Below, piece by piece: positions 56,001-64,000 of a stretch of DNA of 64,000 nucleotides; the stretch's first letter is position 1; each line of letters opens with the position of its first letter. The stretch is from an uncultured Ruminococcus sp. (GTDB lineage: Bacteria > Bacillota > Clostridia > Oscillospirales > Acutalibacteraceae): assembly GCA_910585865.1 (NCBI GenBank), contig CAJUGO010000005.1, forward strand, positions 1 to 64,000, in the 5' to 3' direction. The notes below the pieces were generated by a model, which was not told the DNA's origin, did no database searches, and saw only the letters and a program-made list of their open reading frames with translations. A program made the translations under genes and the position numbers.

Positions 56001-57944
56001 ATGATTAAAGTTGAACTTAAAGGCGGAGTTGTAAGAGAATATGAAGATAACACAACTCCTGCTCAAATTGCTAAATCAATTGGTATGGGATTGTATAAAT
56101 CTGTTTGTTGTGCAAGAATGGACGGAGAAGTTATTGATTTAAGGACTCCGCTCACAAAGGACTGCCGTCTTGATTTGCTGACGTTTGATGAGCCCGAGGG
56201 TAAAAAAGCATTTTGGCATACAGCTTCTCATGTGCTTGCTCAGGCTGTAAAAAGGCTTTATCCTAATGCAAAGTGTGCAATAGGTCCTGCTGTTGACAGT
56301 GGATTTTATTATGATTTTGACGTTGAGAAACCTTTCTCTGCTGATGATCTTGAAAAAATTAAAACAGAAATGAAAAAAATTGTGAAATCCGGTATTGAGC
56401 TTGAACGCTTTGAATTAAATCCGGAAGATGCAATTGCAAAGTTGACAGAGATGAATGAGCCGTACAAAGTTGAGCTTGTTAAGGAACATGCTGATAACGG
56501 TGAAAATATAAGTTTTTATAAGCAGGAAGATTTCACGGATTTGTGTGCAGGACCTCATCTGCTTAATGTGTCTGTTTTAAAGGCAATTGAACTTACAAAT
56601 TGTACAGGTGCTTATTGGAGAGGAGATGCAAACAATTCTCAGTTGTGCCGTGTATACGGTATTGCATTTCCAAAAGCGTCCATGCTGGAAGATCATCTGA
56701 AAATGTTAGCAGAAGCAAAGCTTCGCGATCATAATAAATTGGGCAGAGAGCTTGAACTTTTTACAACAAGTGAAGTTATTGGTCAGGGATTGCCCATTCT
56801 TCTTCCAAAAGGCGCAAGAATTATTCAGTTGTTGCAGCGTTTTGTTGAGGACGAAGAGCAGCGCCGCGGCTGGCTTCTTACAAAAACGCCTTTTATGGCG
56901 AAAAGCGATTTGTATAAAATAAGCGGACATTGGGATCACTATAGAGACGGTATGTTTGTACTTGGAGACCCTGAGAAAGACGATGAGGTTTTTGCACTTC
57001 GTCCCATGACTTGTCCTTTCCAATATCAGGCTTACCTCAACCGTCAGCGCTCATACCGTGATTTGCCTCTGAGATATAACGAAACTTCTACACTTTTCCG
57101 AAATGAAGCCAGCGGTGAAATGCATGGTCTTATCCGTGTGCGCCAGTTTACAATTTCCGAAGGACACCTTATGTGCCTTCCCGAGCAGCTTGAGCAAGAG
57201 TTTAAGGGGTGTCTTGAACTTGCTATTTATATGCTTAAAACATTAGGATTGTACGAAGACGTTTCTTATCGTTTTTCTCAATGGGATCCAAAAGATACAA
57301 ATAAGTATATCGGAACTGCCGAACAGTGGGATGAAGCTCAGGGTATAATGCAAAAAATTCTTGATGACCTCGATGTACCTTATGCAATTGGTATCGGAGA
57401 GGCTGCATTTTACGGACCGAAGCTTGATATTCAGATTAAGAATGTTTACGGTAAGGAAGATACTCTTATTACAATACAAATTGATCAGATGCTTGCTGAA
57501 AAATTTAATATGGAATATGTTGATAAGGACGGTACAAAGAAGAATCCTTATATTATTCACAGAACATCTATCGGCTGCTATGAAAGAACACTTGCTTTGC
57601 TTATTGAAAAATATGCCGGTGCTTTCCCTATGTGGCTTGCCCCAGTTCAGGTAAAGCTTTTGCCTGTTGCCGACAGACATCTTGATTATGTATATGAAAT
57701 AAAAAAGGTGCTTGAATCAAACGGAATGCGTGTAGAAATTGATTCAAGAAGTGAAAAAATTGGTTATAAAATCCGTGAAGCACAGCTTGAAAAGGTACCG
57801 TATATGTTTATTATCGGTGATAAGGATATTGAAGCAAATACTGTTTCAGTCCGTCACAGAAAAAATGGTGACCTCGGTGCAATGAAGCTTGATGAATTTG
57901 TAGATAAGGCACTTGATGAAATTAATAATAAAACAATTAACTGA
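56001..57944 (+). CDS. thrS: Threonyl-tRNA synthetase
   Basis: 647 residues, full length; AAGGAG precedes ATG. Domains: TGS (about 1-62), editing domain with HTASHVLAQAVKRLYP and CAGPHL, class II catalytic core with the motif 2 region LPLRYNETSTLFRNEASGEM, motif 3 HRTSIGCYERTLALLIEKYAG, and anticodon-binding domain (about 545-640). It charges tRNA-Thr and is controlled by the T-box leader. Confidence 0.97.
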   Translation: MIKVELKGGVVREYEDNTTPAQIAKSIGMGLYKSVCCARMDGEVIDLRTPLTKDCRLDLLTFDEPEGKKAFWHTASHVLAQAVKRLYPNAKCAIGPAVDSGFYYDFDVEKPFSADDLEKIKTEMKKIVKSGIELERFELNPEDAIAKLTEMNEPYKVELVKEHADNGENISFYKQEDFTDLCAGPHLLNVSVLKAIELTNCTGAYWRGDANNSQLCRVYGIAFPKASMLEDHLKMLAEAKLRDHNKLGRELELFTTSEVIGQGLPILLPKGARIIQLLQRFVEDEEQRRGWLLTKTPFMAKSDLYKISGHWDHYRDGMFVLGDPEKDDEVFALRPMTCPFQYQAYLNRQRSYRDLPLRYNETSTLFRNEASGEMHGLIRVRQFTISEGHLMCLPEQLEQEFKGCLELAIYMLKTLGLYEDVSYRFSQWDPKDTNKYIGTAEQWDEAQGIMQKILDDLDVPYAIGIGEAAFYGPKLDIQIKNVYGKEDTLITIQIDQMLAEKFNMEYVDKDGTKKNPYIIHRTSIGCYERTLALLIEKYAGAFPMWLAPVQVKLLPVADRHLDYVYEIKKVLESNGMRVEIDSRSEKIGYKIREAQLEKVPYMFIIGDKDIEANTVSVRHRKNGDLGAMKLDEFVDKALDEINNKTIN

Positions 57945-57960
57945 TAAAAGCAGGTGAAAT

Positions 57961-58683
57961 ATGTCTTACGGACTTATACCGTATGATAAGAAAAGCCGTC
58001 AATTTTTTAAGAATCGGCGCAGGCGAATTATAATTGTCATTTTTTTAATAACTATAATTGCTGCCAGTGGTATTTTTTATGTAATCTTAAAGGACAATAA
58101 CAATGTACTTGAGAATAGTATGCAATACACTGACGAACAGCTGCTTACAGTTGTTAACATTCAGTCGCCGCTTGAACCGAACTATATCCCAGAACTCGCA
58201 GACTGTAAGGGATTTAAGGTTAGTACAATGGCATCCGATTCTCTTGAAGCTATGATTGATGATGCTGAAAGCCAAGGAATGAAAGTAAAAATAAAATCTG
58301 CATACATTTCATATAATGAACAGGAAAAACTGTATGATGAAGTACTTAAAAGTTTCCTTTCAAACACCGGTTATACACAGGTTAGGGCAGAGGCTGCGGC
58401 ACAGAGGATTGTGCCGCTGGCAGGGCACAGTGAAGCTCAGACAGGTTTGCTTGTAGAACTGGAGTTTATTGACGATCGCAGCAGAGCTTATATTGAACGA
58501 ACTTGCATAAATTATGGTTTTATTCAGCGTTATCCTGAAAACAAAACCTCGTTAACACGAAGGGATGCCGATAATACGATTTATAGGTTTGTGGGTGCGG
58601 ATAATGCTGTCAAAATGCGTTCATATAATATGTGTCTTGAGGAATATAATATTTATATTTCGGAGCAAAAGTCGCAAAATTAA
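57961..58683 (+). CDS. VanY-like D,D-carboxypeptidase homolog without zinc ligands
   Basis: 240 residues; a basic N terminus and one transmembrane anchor (about 20-42) precede an extracytoplasmic domain like VanY (peptidase M15B). The family zinc motif SEHxxGLAVD reads SEAQTGLLVE, replacing both His and Asp. The second motif EPWHYRYVG reads DNTIYRFVG, losing the last His. The RYPEN segment and overall layout are kept. The fold is probably intact while catalysis is lost, suggesting a peptidoglycan-sensing or scaffold role. It lies 16 bases after thrS with AGGTG before ATG. Confidence 0.78.
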   Translation: MSYGLIPYDKKSRQFFKNRRRRIIIVIFLITIIAASGIFYVILKDNNNVLENSMQYTDEQLLTVVNIQSPLEPNYIPELADCKGFKVSTMASDSLEAMIDDAESQGMKVKIKSAYISYNEQEKLYDEVLKSFLSNTGYTQVRAEAAAQRIVPLAGHSEAQTGLLVELEFIDDRSRAYIERTCINYGFIQRYPENKTSLTRRDADNTIYRFVGADNAVKMRSYNMCLEEYNIYISEQKSQN

Positions 58684-58701
58684 AAAAATCTGAAAAAACA
58701 C

Positions 58702-58730
58702 TTGATTTTTGTAAGCAGATGTAGTATAAT
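58702..58730 (+). promoter_or_regulatory. Promoter of rpmE
   Basis: -35 TTGATT (58702-58707), 17-base spacer, -10 TATAAT (58725-58730). Confidence 0.75.
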
Positions 58731-58768
58731 CATTCTGTTAATTGTGTAATGTCAGGTAGGTGAAAACA

Positions 58769-58972
58769 ATGAAAGAGAACATCCATCCTAAATACGAGAA
58801 AACAACAATTACTTGTGCTTGCGGTAATGTTATTGAGACAGCTTCAACAAAAAGCGACATTCGTGTTGAAATTTGTTCAAAATGCCACCCATTCTATACA
58901 GGAAAGCAGAAATTAGTTGATACCGGCGGACGTGTTGACAGATTTAAAAAGCGTTTCGGTATGGATAAATAA
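58769..58972 (+). CDS. rpmE: Ribosomal protein L31
   Basis: 67 residues; ATG 58769 is after AGGTAGGTG. This is the zinc-binding (C+) form: CACGN and CSKCHPFYTGKQK carry the four ligands or near-ligands. Monocistronic, with promoter and terminator. Confidence 0.96.
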   Translation: MKENIHPKYEKTTITCACGNVIETASTKSDIRVEICSKCHPFYTGKQKLVDTGGRVDRFKKRFGMDK

Positions 58973-58993
58973 TTTTTTATTATGTAATTGTTT

Positions 58994-59016
58994 AGGCGGC
59001 ACTTAGTGCCGCCTTA
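58994..59016 (+). terminator. Terminator after rpmE
   Basis: GGCGGCAC-TTA-GTGCCGCC is a perfect 8-bp stem followed by TTATTTA. Confidence 0.8.
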
Positions 59017-59036
59017 TTTACTATCCGAGGTGTCTT

Positions 59037-59675
59037 ATGCTGAAAGACTATAAAACTGTGCAAAACAGTGCAAAGGATGAATTTGTGGAAAAGCGGTCAC
59101 GCTTTATAGGGTATTGCAAACCTGTTTCTAATGAACAGGAGGCAATTGATTTTATTAATGAAAAGCGTTCGGAGCACTGGAATGCAACTCATAATGTGTA
59201 TGCTTACTCATTGCGTGAAGGAAATATAAAGCGTTACAGCGATGACGGCGAACCATCCGGAACAGCAGGAATGCCAACGCTTGATGTCATAGTAAAAAAT
59301 GAAATATATGATGTTTGTGTTGTAATAACGAGATATTTCGGAGGAGTTCTTCTTGGAACAGGCGGACTTGTAAGGGCTTATTCTCACGGAGCGAAAATTG
59401 CACTTGAAGCGTCAGAGATTGTTATGATGCAAAATTGTCTTATATGTACTGTGCGCTGTACATACAATCAATACGGGAAGGTGTCTTCTTTGATTATTGA
59501 TGCGGGAGCGAAGATTGACGACACAATTTATGAAACGGACGTTTTTATAAAATTTCATATTTCTCCCGATTTAATCACAGCCCTGAATAAAATGCTTGCC
59601 GATGCAACTTCTGGGGAGGTGCAGGCAATTTCTGACGGTGAAAAATTTTATTCAGTGCCAATCTCGGACAAATAA
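59037..59675 (+). CDS. YigZ/IMPACT (UPF0029) family protein
   Basis: 212 residues; GAGGTG precedes ATG. It has the family signature FGGVLLGTGGLVRAYS and the N-terminal KRSRFIGY and DDGEPSGTAGMP. The first ~120 residues are the IMPACT domain and the rest the DUF1949 domain. Its function in bacteria is not settled; a link to translation control is suggested by the eukaryotic IMPACT relative. Confidence 0.92.
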   Translation: MLKDYKTVQNSAKDEFVEKRSRFIGYCKPVSNEQEAIDFINEKRSEHWNATHNVYAYSLREGNIKRYSDDGEPSGTAGMPTLDVIVKNEIYDVCVVITRYFGGVLLGTGGLVRAYSHGAKIALEASEIVMMQNCLICTVRCTYNQYGKVSSLIIDAGAKIDDTIYETDVFIKFHISPDLITALNKMLADATSGEVQAISDGEKFYSVPISDK

Positions 59676-59817
59676 ATCTTGACTGCTATATATTTTAGAC
59701 ATACCTTAAGATAATTTCGACTTTAAAAATAATTATTTTTAAAAAATTTTAAATATTTAGAGGAATAATTAAAAAAATTTCGTAAAAAGCTAATAGGAAA
59801 CAGCAAGGAGGAGTTTT

Positions 59818-61584
59818 ATGGCTTTCCCGGAAAGTTTTTTGCAGGACTTGAAAATGCGCAGCGATATTACTGATATTGTTTCGTCATATGTAAGTCTCAA
59901 AAGACGGGGCAGGAATATGGTCGGACTTTGTCCGTTCCATGGTGAAAAAACTCCGTCCTTTAATGTTTATACCGAAAATGGTTCTTTTTACTGCTTTGGA
60001 TGCGGTGTAGGCGGAGATGTAATTTCTTTTGTAATGAAGATTGAAAATCTTGATTATACAGAGGCGGTTAAGTTTCTGGCGCAAAGAGCAGGTCTTGAAG
60101 TTCCTCAGGATTCCTACGATAACAGTATGAGTATGCTTAGAAAAAGAGTGTTTGAGGCAAACCGAGAGGCGGCACGCTTTTACTTTGATACTCTTTATTC
60201 CCCAAATGGCAGAAGAGGACTTGACTATTTTCATTCCCGTATGCTGTCAGACAGGACTATACGCAGATTCGGTCTGGGTTATGCTGACGAAAACTGGACA
60301 TCTCTGTGTTCTTATCTTCGATCAAAGGGATTTAAGGATCATGAGCTTATTGCTGCTAATCTTGCTGTAAAGCGCAGAAACGGCAGCGGCGTATATGACC
60401 GCTTTACAGACCGGGTTATGTTTCCGATTATAGATTTAAGAGGCAATGTAATTGCTTTTGGCGGAAGAATAATGACCGATCAGAAGCCTAAGTATCTTAA
60501 TACTTCAGATACTCCGGTTTTTAAAAAAAGTTCAAATCTTTTCTCACTTAATAATGCGAAAAATTCTGGTACATCCGTGCTTTTGCTGTGTGAAGGGTAT
60601 ATGGATGTAATAGCAGTTAATCAGGCAGGCTTTACAAATGCTGTTGCTACATTGGGAACAGCTCTTACAAATGAACAGGCAGTGCTTATGAAGCGCTATG
60701 CTGATGAAGTTATAATATGTTATGATGCGGATGAAGCGGGTCAAAAAGCAACTGCAAGAGCAATCCCTATATTGCGTAATGCCGGATTGCTTGTCAAGGT
60801 TCTGTCAATTCCAAGCGGAAAAGACCCTGACGAGTTTATTAAGTCAAAGGGCAGTGACGGTCCTGCTGCATTCAAGGCGTTAATCGAAAAATGCGGAAAT
60901 GATGTTGAATACCGTCTTCAAAAGTTAAAACAGAATTACAATCTGGATATTACCGACGGAAGAATTTTATACCTTGAAAATGCAGCAAAGGTTATTGCAA
61001 CGATTTCAAGTCCTATTGAGAGAGATGTGTATACATCAAAAATTTGCAGTGAAATCGGTGTTGATAAAAATGCTTTCAAACAGCAGATCGCCAACAGACT
61101 ACGCCGTTCAAGCCGTGAAGCCGATAAAAAGCATATAAGACAGATACAAACTGATTTAAGCGGCAAAAACGACAAGATTAATATTGAACATTATAAAAAA
61201 CCCCGGAGTTCCAGTGCCGAAGAAGCACTGCTTGTATATCTTATAAATAATCCCGATTCATATAGGGATATATCTTCTCAGATTAATTCCGGAGAGTTTC
61301 AAAATTCTCTTATAAAACGATATTATGAGTATGTAGCGGATCGAATTGAAAACGGACTTGAACCTCTTACAAATATATCTGCTGACTTTAGTTCAGATGA
61401 AGTATCCAAGCTTTATCAGCTTATGTCACAGTCAATTCCGGCTGCTTCAACACCGGAAGCACTGAGAGAATACATAAATGTTATCAACGAGGAATGCTCA
61501 AAGCTTAATTCAAATGATTTATCATCTTTATCAGATGCTGAGCTTAGAGTGTATCTTGATAAAATAAGGAAAAGCAAACAGTAA
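59818..61584 (+). CDS. dnaG: DNA primase
   Basis: 588 residues; AAGGAGGAG precedes ATG. The zinc finger CPFHGEKTPSF..CFGCG (about 40-65), the RNA-polymerase-like core with the TOPRIM motif CEGYMDVIA (about 260), and the C-terminal DnaB-binding domain are present. It makes RNA primers. The order dnaG then the primary sigma gene is the conserved macromolecular-synthesis arrangement. Confidence 0.97.
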   Translation: MAFPESFLQDLKMRSDITDIVSSYVSLKRRGRNMVGLCPFHGEKTPSFNVYTENGSFYCFGCGVGGDVISFVMKIENLDYTEAVKFLAQRAGLEVPQDSYDNSMSMLRKRVFEANREAARFYFDTLYSPNGRRGLDYFHSRMLSDRTIRRFGLGYADENWTSLCSYLRSKGFKDHELIAANLAVKRRNGSGVYDRFTDRVMFPIIDLRGNVIAFGGRIMTDQKPKYLNTSDTPVFKKSSNLFSLNNAKNSGTSVLLLCEGYMDVIAVNQAGFTNAVATLGTALTNEQAVLMKRYADEVIICYDADEAGQKATARAIPILRNAGLLVKVLSIPSGKDPDEFIKSKGSDGPAAFKALIEKCGNDVEYRLQKLKQNYNLDITDGRILYLENAAKVIATISSPIERDVYTSKICSEIGVDKNAFKQQIANRLRRSSREADKKHIRQIQTDLSGKNDKINIEHYKKPRSSSAEEALLVYLINNPDSYRDISSQINSGEFQNSLIKRYYEYVADRIENGLEPLTNISADFSSDEVSKLYQLMSQSIPAASTPEALREYINVINEECSKLNSNDLSSLSDAELRVYLDKIRKSKQ

Positions 61585-61606
61585 ATGCAGGAAAGGAAAA
61601 TTGAGT

Positions 61607-62704
61607 ATGGCAGTTCCGCAGGATAAAAAAACAGTTGCCAAAGAGCTTATTGAGCTTGGTAAACAAAAAGGACAGCTGACAAATCAGGATATTCTTGATG
61701 CAATAGGAGAAATTGATTTTGAACCTGAACAACTTGAAAAGCTGTATGATAATATAGAAGCACAGGGCATCGAAATAGTTGAGGATATCGGTGACATCAA
61801 AATTGAAGACATCGACCTTGATTTTGTCGAGAATAAAGACCATGGTTCTCATGTATCATCAGAACAGAGTGTTACGATAGATGACCCTGTAAAAGTTTAT
61901 CTTAAGGAAATAGGTCGTGTTCCGCTCCTTTCCTCAGATGAAGAAATTGAACTGGCTATTAGAATTTCCGATGGTGATGTATCAGCAAAACAAAGACTCT
62001 CCGAAGCAAATCTCAGACTTGTTGTTTCAATTGCAAAGCGTTATTTGGGAAGAGGAATGCAGTTTCTTGATCTTATCCAAGAGGGCAATCTAGGTCTTAT
62101 TAAGGCTGTTGAAAAATTTGATTATACAAAGGGATTTAAATTTTCCACATACGCTACATGGTGGATAAGACAAGCTATAACCCGTGCTATTGCTGATCAG
62201 GCCCGAACAATTCGTATTCCGGTTCATATGGTTGAAACAATTAATAAGGTTAAAAAAGTGCAGAGTCAACTTCTTCACCAAAATGGTCACGAGCCGTCAG
62301 CCGACGAAATTGCAGAAGAAATTGATATGCCTGTTGATAAAGTACGTGAAATAATGAGAGTTGCTCAGGAGCCTGTTTCTCTTGAAACACCTATTGGTGA
62401 AGAGGAAGACAGTCATCTTGGTGATTTTATTCCGGATAACGACGCTCCTGCTCCCGCTGATGCAGCATCACATACAATGCTTCGCGAACAGCTGTCAGAT
62501 GTGTTGTCAACTCTTACTCCCAGAGAGGCAAAGGTATTAAGACTGCGTTTTGGTCTTGAGGACGGAAGAAGCAGAACTCTTGAAGAGGTAGGAAAAGAGT
62601 TTAATGTAACCCGTGAACGTATACGTCAGATTGAGGCAAAGGCTTTGCGCAAGCTTCGCCATCCGTCAAGAAGCAGAAAGCTGAAAGATTATCTTGATTA
62701 TTAA
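61607..62704 (+). CDS. rpoD: Primary RNA polymerase sigma factor
   Basis: 365 residues from ATG 61607 (AAAGGA before it). Regions 1.2 (DPVKVYLKEIGRVPLLS), 2 (NLRLVVSIAKRYLGRGM and the FSTYATWWIRQAI motif), 3 and 4.2 (VTRERIRQIEAKALRKLR) are complete. This is the housekeeping sigma-A, consistent with the -35/-10 boxes described throughout the window. Confidence 0.97.
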   Translation: MAVPQDKKTVAKELIELGKQKGQLTNQDILDAIGEIDFEPEQLEKLYDNIEAQGIEIVEDIGDIKIEDIDLDFVENKDHGSHVSSEQSVTIDDPVKVYLKEIGRVPLLSSDEEIELAIRISDGDVSAKQRLSEANLRLVVSIAKRYLGRGMQFLDLIQEGNLGLIKAVEKFDYTKGFKFSTYATWWIRQAITRAIADQARTIRIPVHMVETINKVKKVQSQLLHQNGHEPSADEIAEEIDMPVDKVREIMRVAQEPVSLETPIGEEEDSHLGDFIPDNDAPAPADAASHTMLREQLSDVLSTLTPREAKVLRLRFGLEDGRSRTLEEVGKEFNVTRERIRQIEAKALRKLRHPSRSRKLKDYLDY

Positions 62705-62713
62705 TTATTGGTT

Positions 62714-63088
62714 ATGATTACTTTTGAAGAATGCGGTTATATGCTTGATGAAATTGCCGATTCAATGCCTTATGAGCTCTATCGTGACCTTAACGGAGGT
62801 ATTTCCCTGTTGCCGCAGGCAAAAATTCACCCTAAAGCAGTGAACAATGATTTGTTCATTTTGGGCGAATACATACGAAATTCTCTTGGCAATGCCATAG
62901 TTTTGTACTATGGTTCAATTGACAGAGTATACGGAAAACTGACGCGTGAGGAATACTATAATAAACTGATTGGTATTCTCCATCATGAGGTTCGTCATCA
63001 CAACGAGTACCTTGCCGGTTGTGATGATTTGGGAATATACGATAAAGAACAAATTGACAAGTATCTTCGGGATAAAAATCAAGAATAA
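62714..63088 (+). CDS. Small zincin-like metallopeptidase family protein
   Basis: 124 residues. HHEVRHHNEY contains an HExxH zinc motif in a C-terminal position, as in the small metallopeptidase (DUF1025-like) family; the GGISLLPQAK stretch is also typical. ATG 62714 is used; no good ribosome-binding site is visible, and translation may be coupled to the sigma gene ending 9 bases before. Substrate unknown. Confidence 0.8.
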   Translation: MITFEECGYMLDEIADSMPYELYRDLNGGISLLPQAKIHPKAVNNDLFILGEYIRNSLGNAIVLYYGSIDRVYGKLTREEYYNKLIGILHHEVRHHNEYLAGCDDLGIYDKEQIDKYLRDKNQE

Positions 63089-63117
63089 ATTCGTCAGATT
63101 ATTATAATATTAATATC

Positions 63118-63148
63118 AAAAAAACGGACTGATTTCAGTCCGTTTTTT
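63118..63148. terminator. Terminator between convergent genes
   Basis: AAACGGACTGA-TT-TCAGTCCGTTT with A and T runs on either side, so it can work in both directions. Confidence 0.9.
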
Positions 63149-63153
63149 GATTG

Positions 63154-63459
63154 TTATTGGATTTTGATTATCTGACCGGGATAAATAACATTTGGATTTG
63201 TAAGTCCGTTAAGCTGAGCAATATTATCAACTGTTGTGTTGTTTCTCTGGGCAATTATCCAAAGAGTATCACCCGGACGGGCAACATAATACTGATTGGC
63301 AGCAGAACCTGCCGGTACAGTTAATATTTGACCTACAGAAATACTGTTAGGGTCTTGAAGATTGTTATATCTTAAAATATCGTTAATCGTAGTCTGAAAA
63401 AACTGTGCTATTGCAAACAATGTATTTCCCGGTCTTACGGTATATTGTATAAGTTCCAT
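63154..63459 (-). CDS. Two-LysM-domain protein without signal peptide
   Basis: 101 residues. ATG 63459 is preceded by AGGAGG, so the longer frame is rejected. Two LysM domains (about 5-50 and 54-100) of the spore-coat/SafA kind: YTVRPGNTLFAIAQ and YVARPGDTLWIIAQ. No signal peptide is seen. It should bind peptidoglycan or spore cortex. It has a convergent terminator behind it. Confidence 0.9.
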   Translation of the reverse strand: MELIQYTVRPGNTLFAIAQFFQTTINDILRYNNLQDPNSISVGQILTVPAGSAANQYYVARPGDTLWIIAQRNNTTVDNIAQLNGLTNPNVIYPGQIIKIQ

Positions 63460-63588
63460 ATTTGTCCTCCTATAAGTCTTTATTAATAATATATGTTGTT
63501 TTAAATTTATTGACACAGATTGAATAAATTTAATTGAAAAAGCAACAATAAATTAGGAGACAAAAATGTAAATATTTTCACTCCGTAT

Positions 63589-63602
63589 TTGTACAAGTAC
63601 AA
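63589..63602. repeat. Perfect 14-bp palindrome upstream of the enolase gene
   Basis: TTGTAC-AA-GTACAA lies about 97 bases before the enolase start codon. It may be an operator; the binding protein is unknown. Confidence 0.35.
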
Positions 63603-63698
63603 AATTTTAAGCAAACTGAATTATTTACTCCTTATCAGCCCGCGGTAAGGCTGTAAAAGACTATTTCAATTTGTGGGCGGAAAGGCTATGAATATTAC

Positions 63699-64000
63699 AT
63701 GAACGTGACAATAGACAAGATATTTGGCAGGGAGATAATTGATTCAAGAGGCAATCCTACAGTTGAAGCGGAAGTGGGGTTGTCTGACGGTACATTTTCC
63801 AAAGCGTCAGTGCCATCGGGAGCATCAACAGGCGTTTTTGAGGCAGTAGAGCTTAGAGACAATGATGACAGATATATGGGCAAGGGCGTCAGCAAGGCAG
63901 TTGAAAATATCAATAAAATTATTGCACCAGCTTTGTGCGGTGATTCTCCGTTTGATCAGTGTGCAATTGATTATAAAATGATTGAACTTGACGGTACTCC
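63699..64000 (+). CDS. eno: Enolase, 3' end outside window
   Basis: The first ~100 residues are present: MNVTIDKIFGREIIDSRG, then NPTVEAEV and the conserved SVPSGASTGVFEAVELRD loop. Converts 2-phosphoglycerate to phosphoenolpyruvate. The ribosome-binding site (GGAAAGG) is 13 bases from ATG 63699, unusually far; it better fits ATG 63688, which opens a 4-codon ORF (MNIT) whose stop overlaps the enolase start. GTG 63705 is an alternative start. Confidence 0.92.
   Translation, partial: MNVTIDKIFGREIIDSRGNPTVEAEVGLSDGTFSKASVPSGASTGVFEAVELRDNDDRYMGKGVSKAVENINKIIAPALCGDSPFDQCAIDYKMIELDGT

Noticed and set aside
57243..57680. 145-codon minus-strand ORF
   Set aside because: Shadow of thrS, no domain.
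63555..63571. AGGAG followed by ATG-TAA
   Set aside because: A start codon directly followed by a stop; treated as chance without conservation data.
1..64000. CRISPR arrays, insertion sequences or intact tRNA/rRNA genes
   Set aside because: No regular spacer-repeat pattern, transposase frame or complete RNA fold was seen by eye.

Overview
The window is AT-rich, and its proteins point to a Gram-positive, anaerobic clostridial bacterium of the Ruminococcus type. It has a complete Rnf complex, a threonine T-box, a dockerin-bearing surface protein and a secreted protease with three starch-binding-like modules. It also has a C-A-T-C-A-T-reductase NRPS like those known from gut Clostridia. Together these fit Ruminococcus bromii or a close relative. 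That is an inference from gene content; there is no rRNA here to test it.

Layout. 1-1140 looks like the right end of a prophage or similar element: a 5'-truncated endolysin amidase, a terminator, and a 28-nt 3' fragment of a tRNA (leucine-type) followed by a terminator. 2051-4058 is a LytTR response regulator and GHKL kinase pair. 4279-8067 is a large secreted leucine-rich-repeat protein with a C-terminal dockerin. 8342-21172 is the most unusual block: an orphan LytTR regulator, a likely LytTR operator and a sigma-A promoter, a 2421-residue NRPS ending in a reductase, a MATE exporter fused to an RsbW-like kinase domain, a membrane SpoIIE-type phosphatase, an RsbW-like kinase and an RsbV-like STAS protein. 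I read it as a regulated peptide-aldehyde pathway with a built-in partner-switching module.

21327-24884 (minus) encodes a papain-family protease carrying three starch-binding-like modules. 25473-27219 holds a GH25 lysozyme, whose C-terminal module is shared with the amidase at the left edge, and a small secreted protein. 27659-34472 is ApbE, a NusG-II-domain protein, a Gx-type membrane protein and rnfCDGEAB. On the minus strand, 34550-36667 carries rnhA, nifS and an IscU-type scaffold.

37245-49849 is core genome: RNase J, GdpP-like phosphodiesterase, rplI, dnaB, tilS, hpt, ftsH and uvrA. A phage-type lysis cassette (XhlA-like, holin-like, amidase) sits between uvrA and a degV gene. After a gap with a LexA-like box and promoter come a small unknown gene, a sigma-region-4-like protein, a reduced SpoIID-like protein without the catalytic Glu, and an unknown membrane protein. 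The right part is core again: T-box and thrS, a VanY-like protein without its zinc ligands, rpmE, a YigZ-family gene, dnaG, the primary sigma factor gene, a small HExxH protein, a LysM protein and the 5' end of enolase.

No CRISPR array, insertion sequence, rRNA or intact tRNA was seen. Starts were chosen from ribosome-binding-site spacing, so several genes are shorter than their longest open frame.
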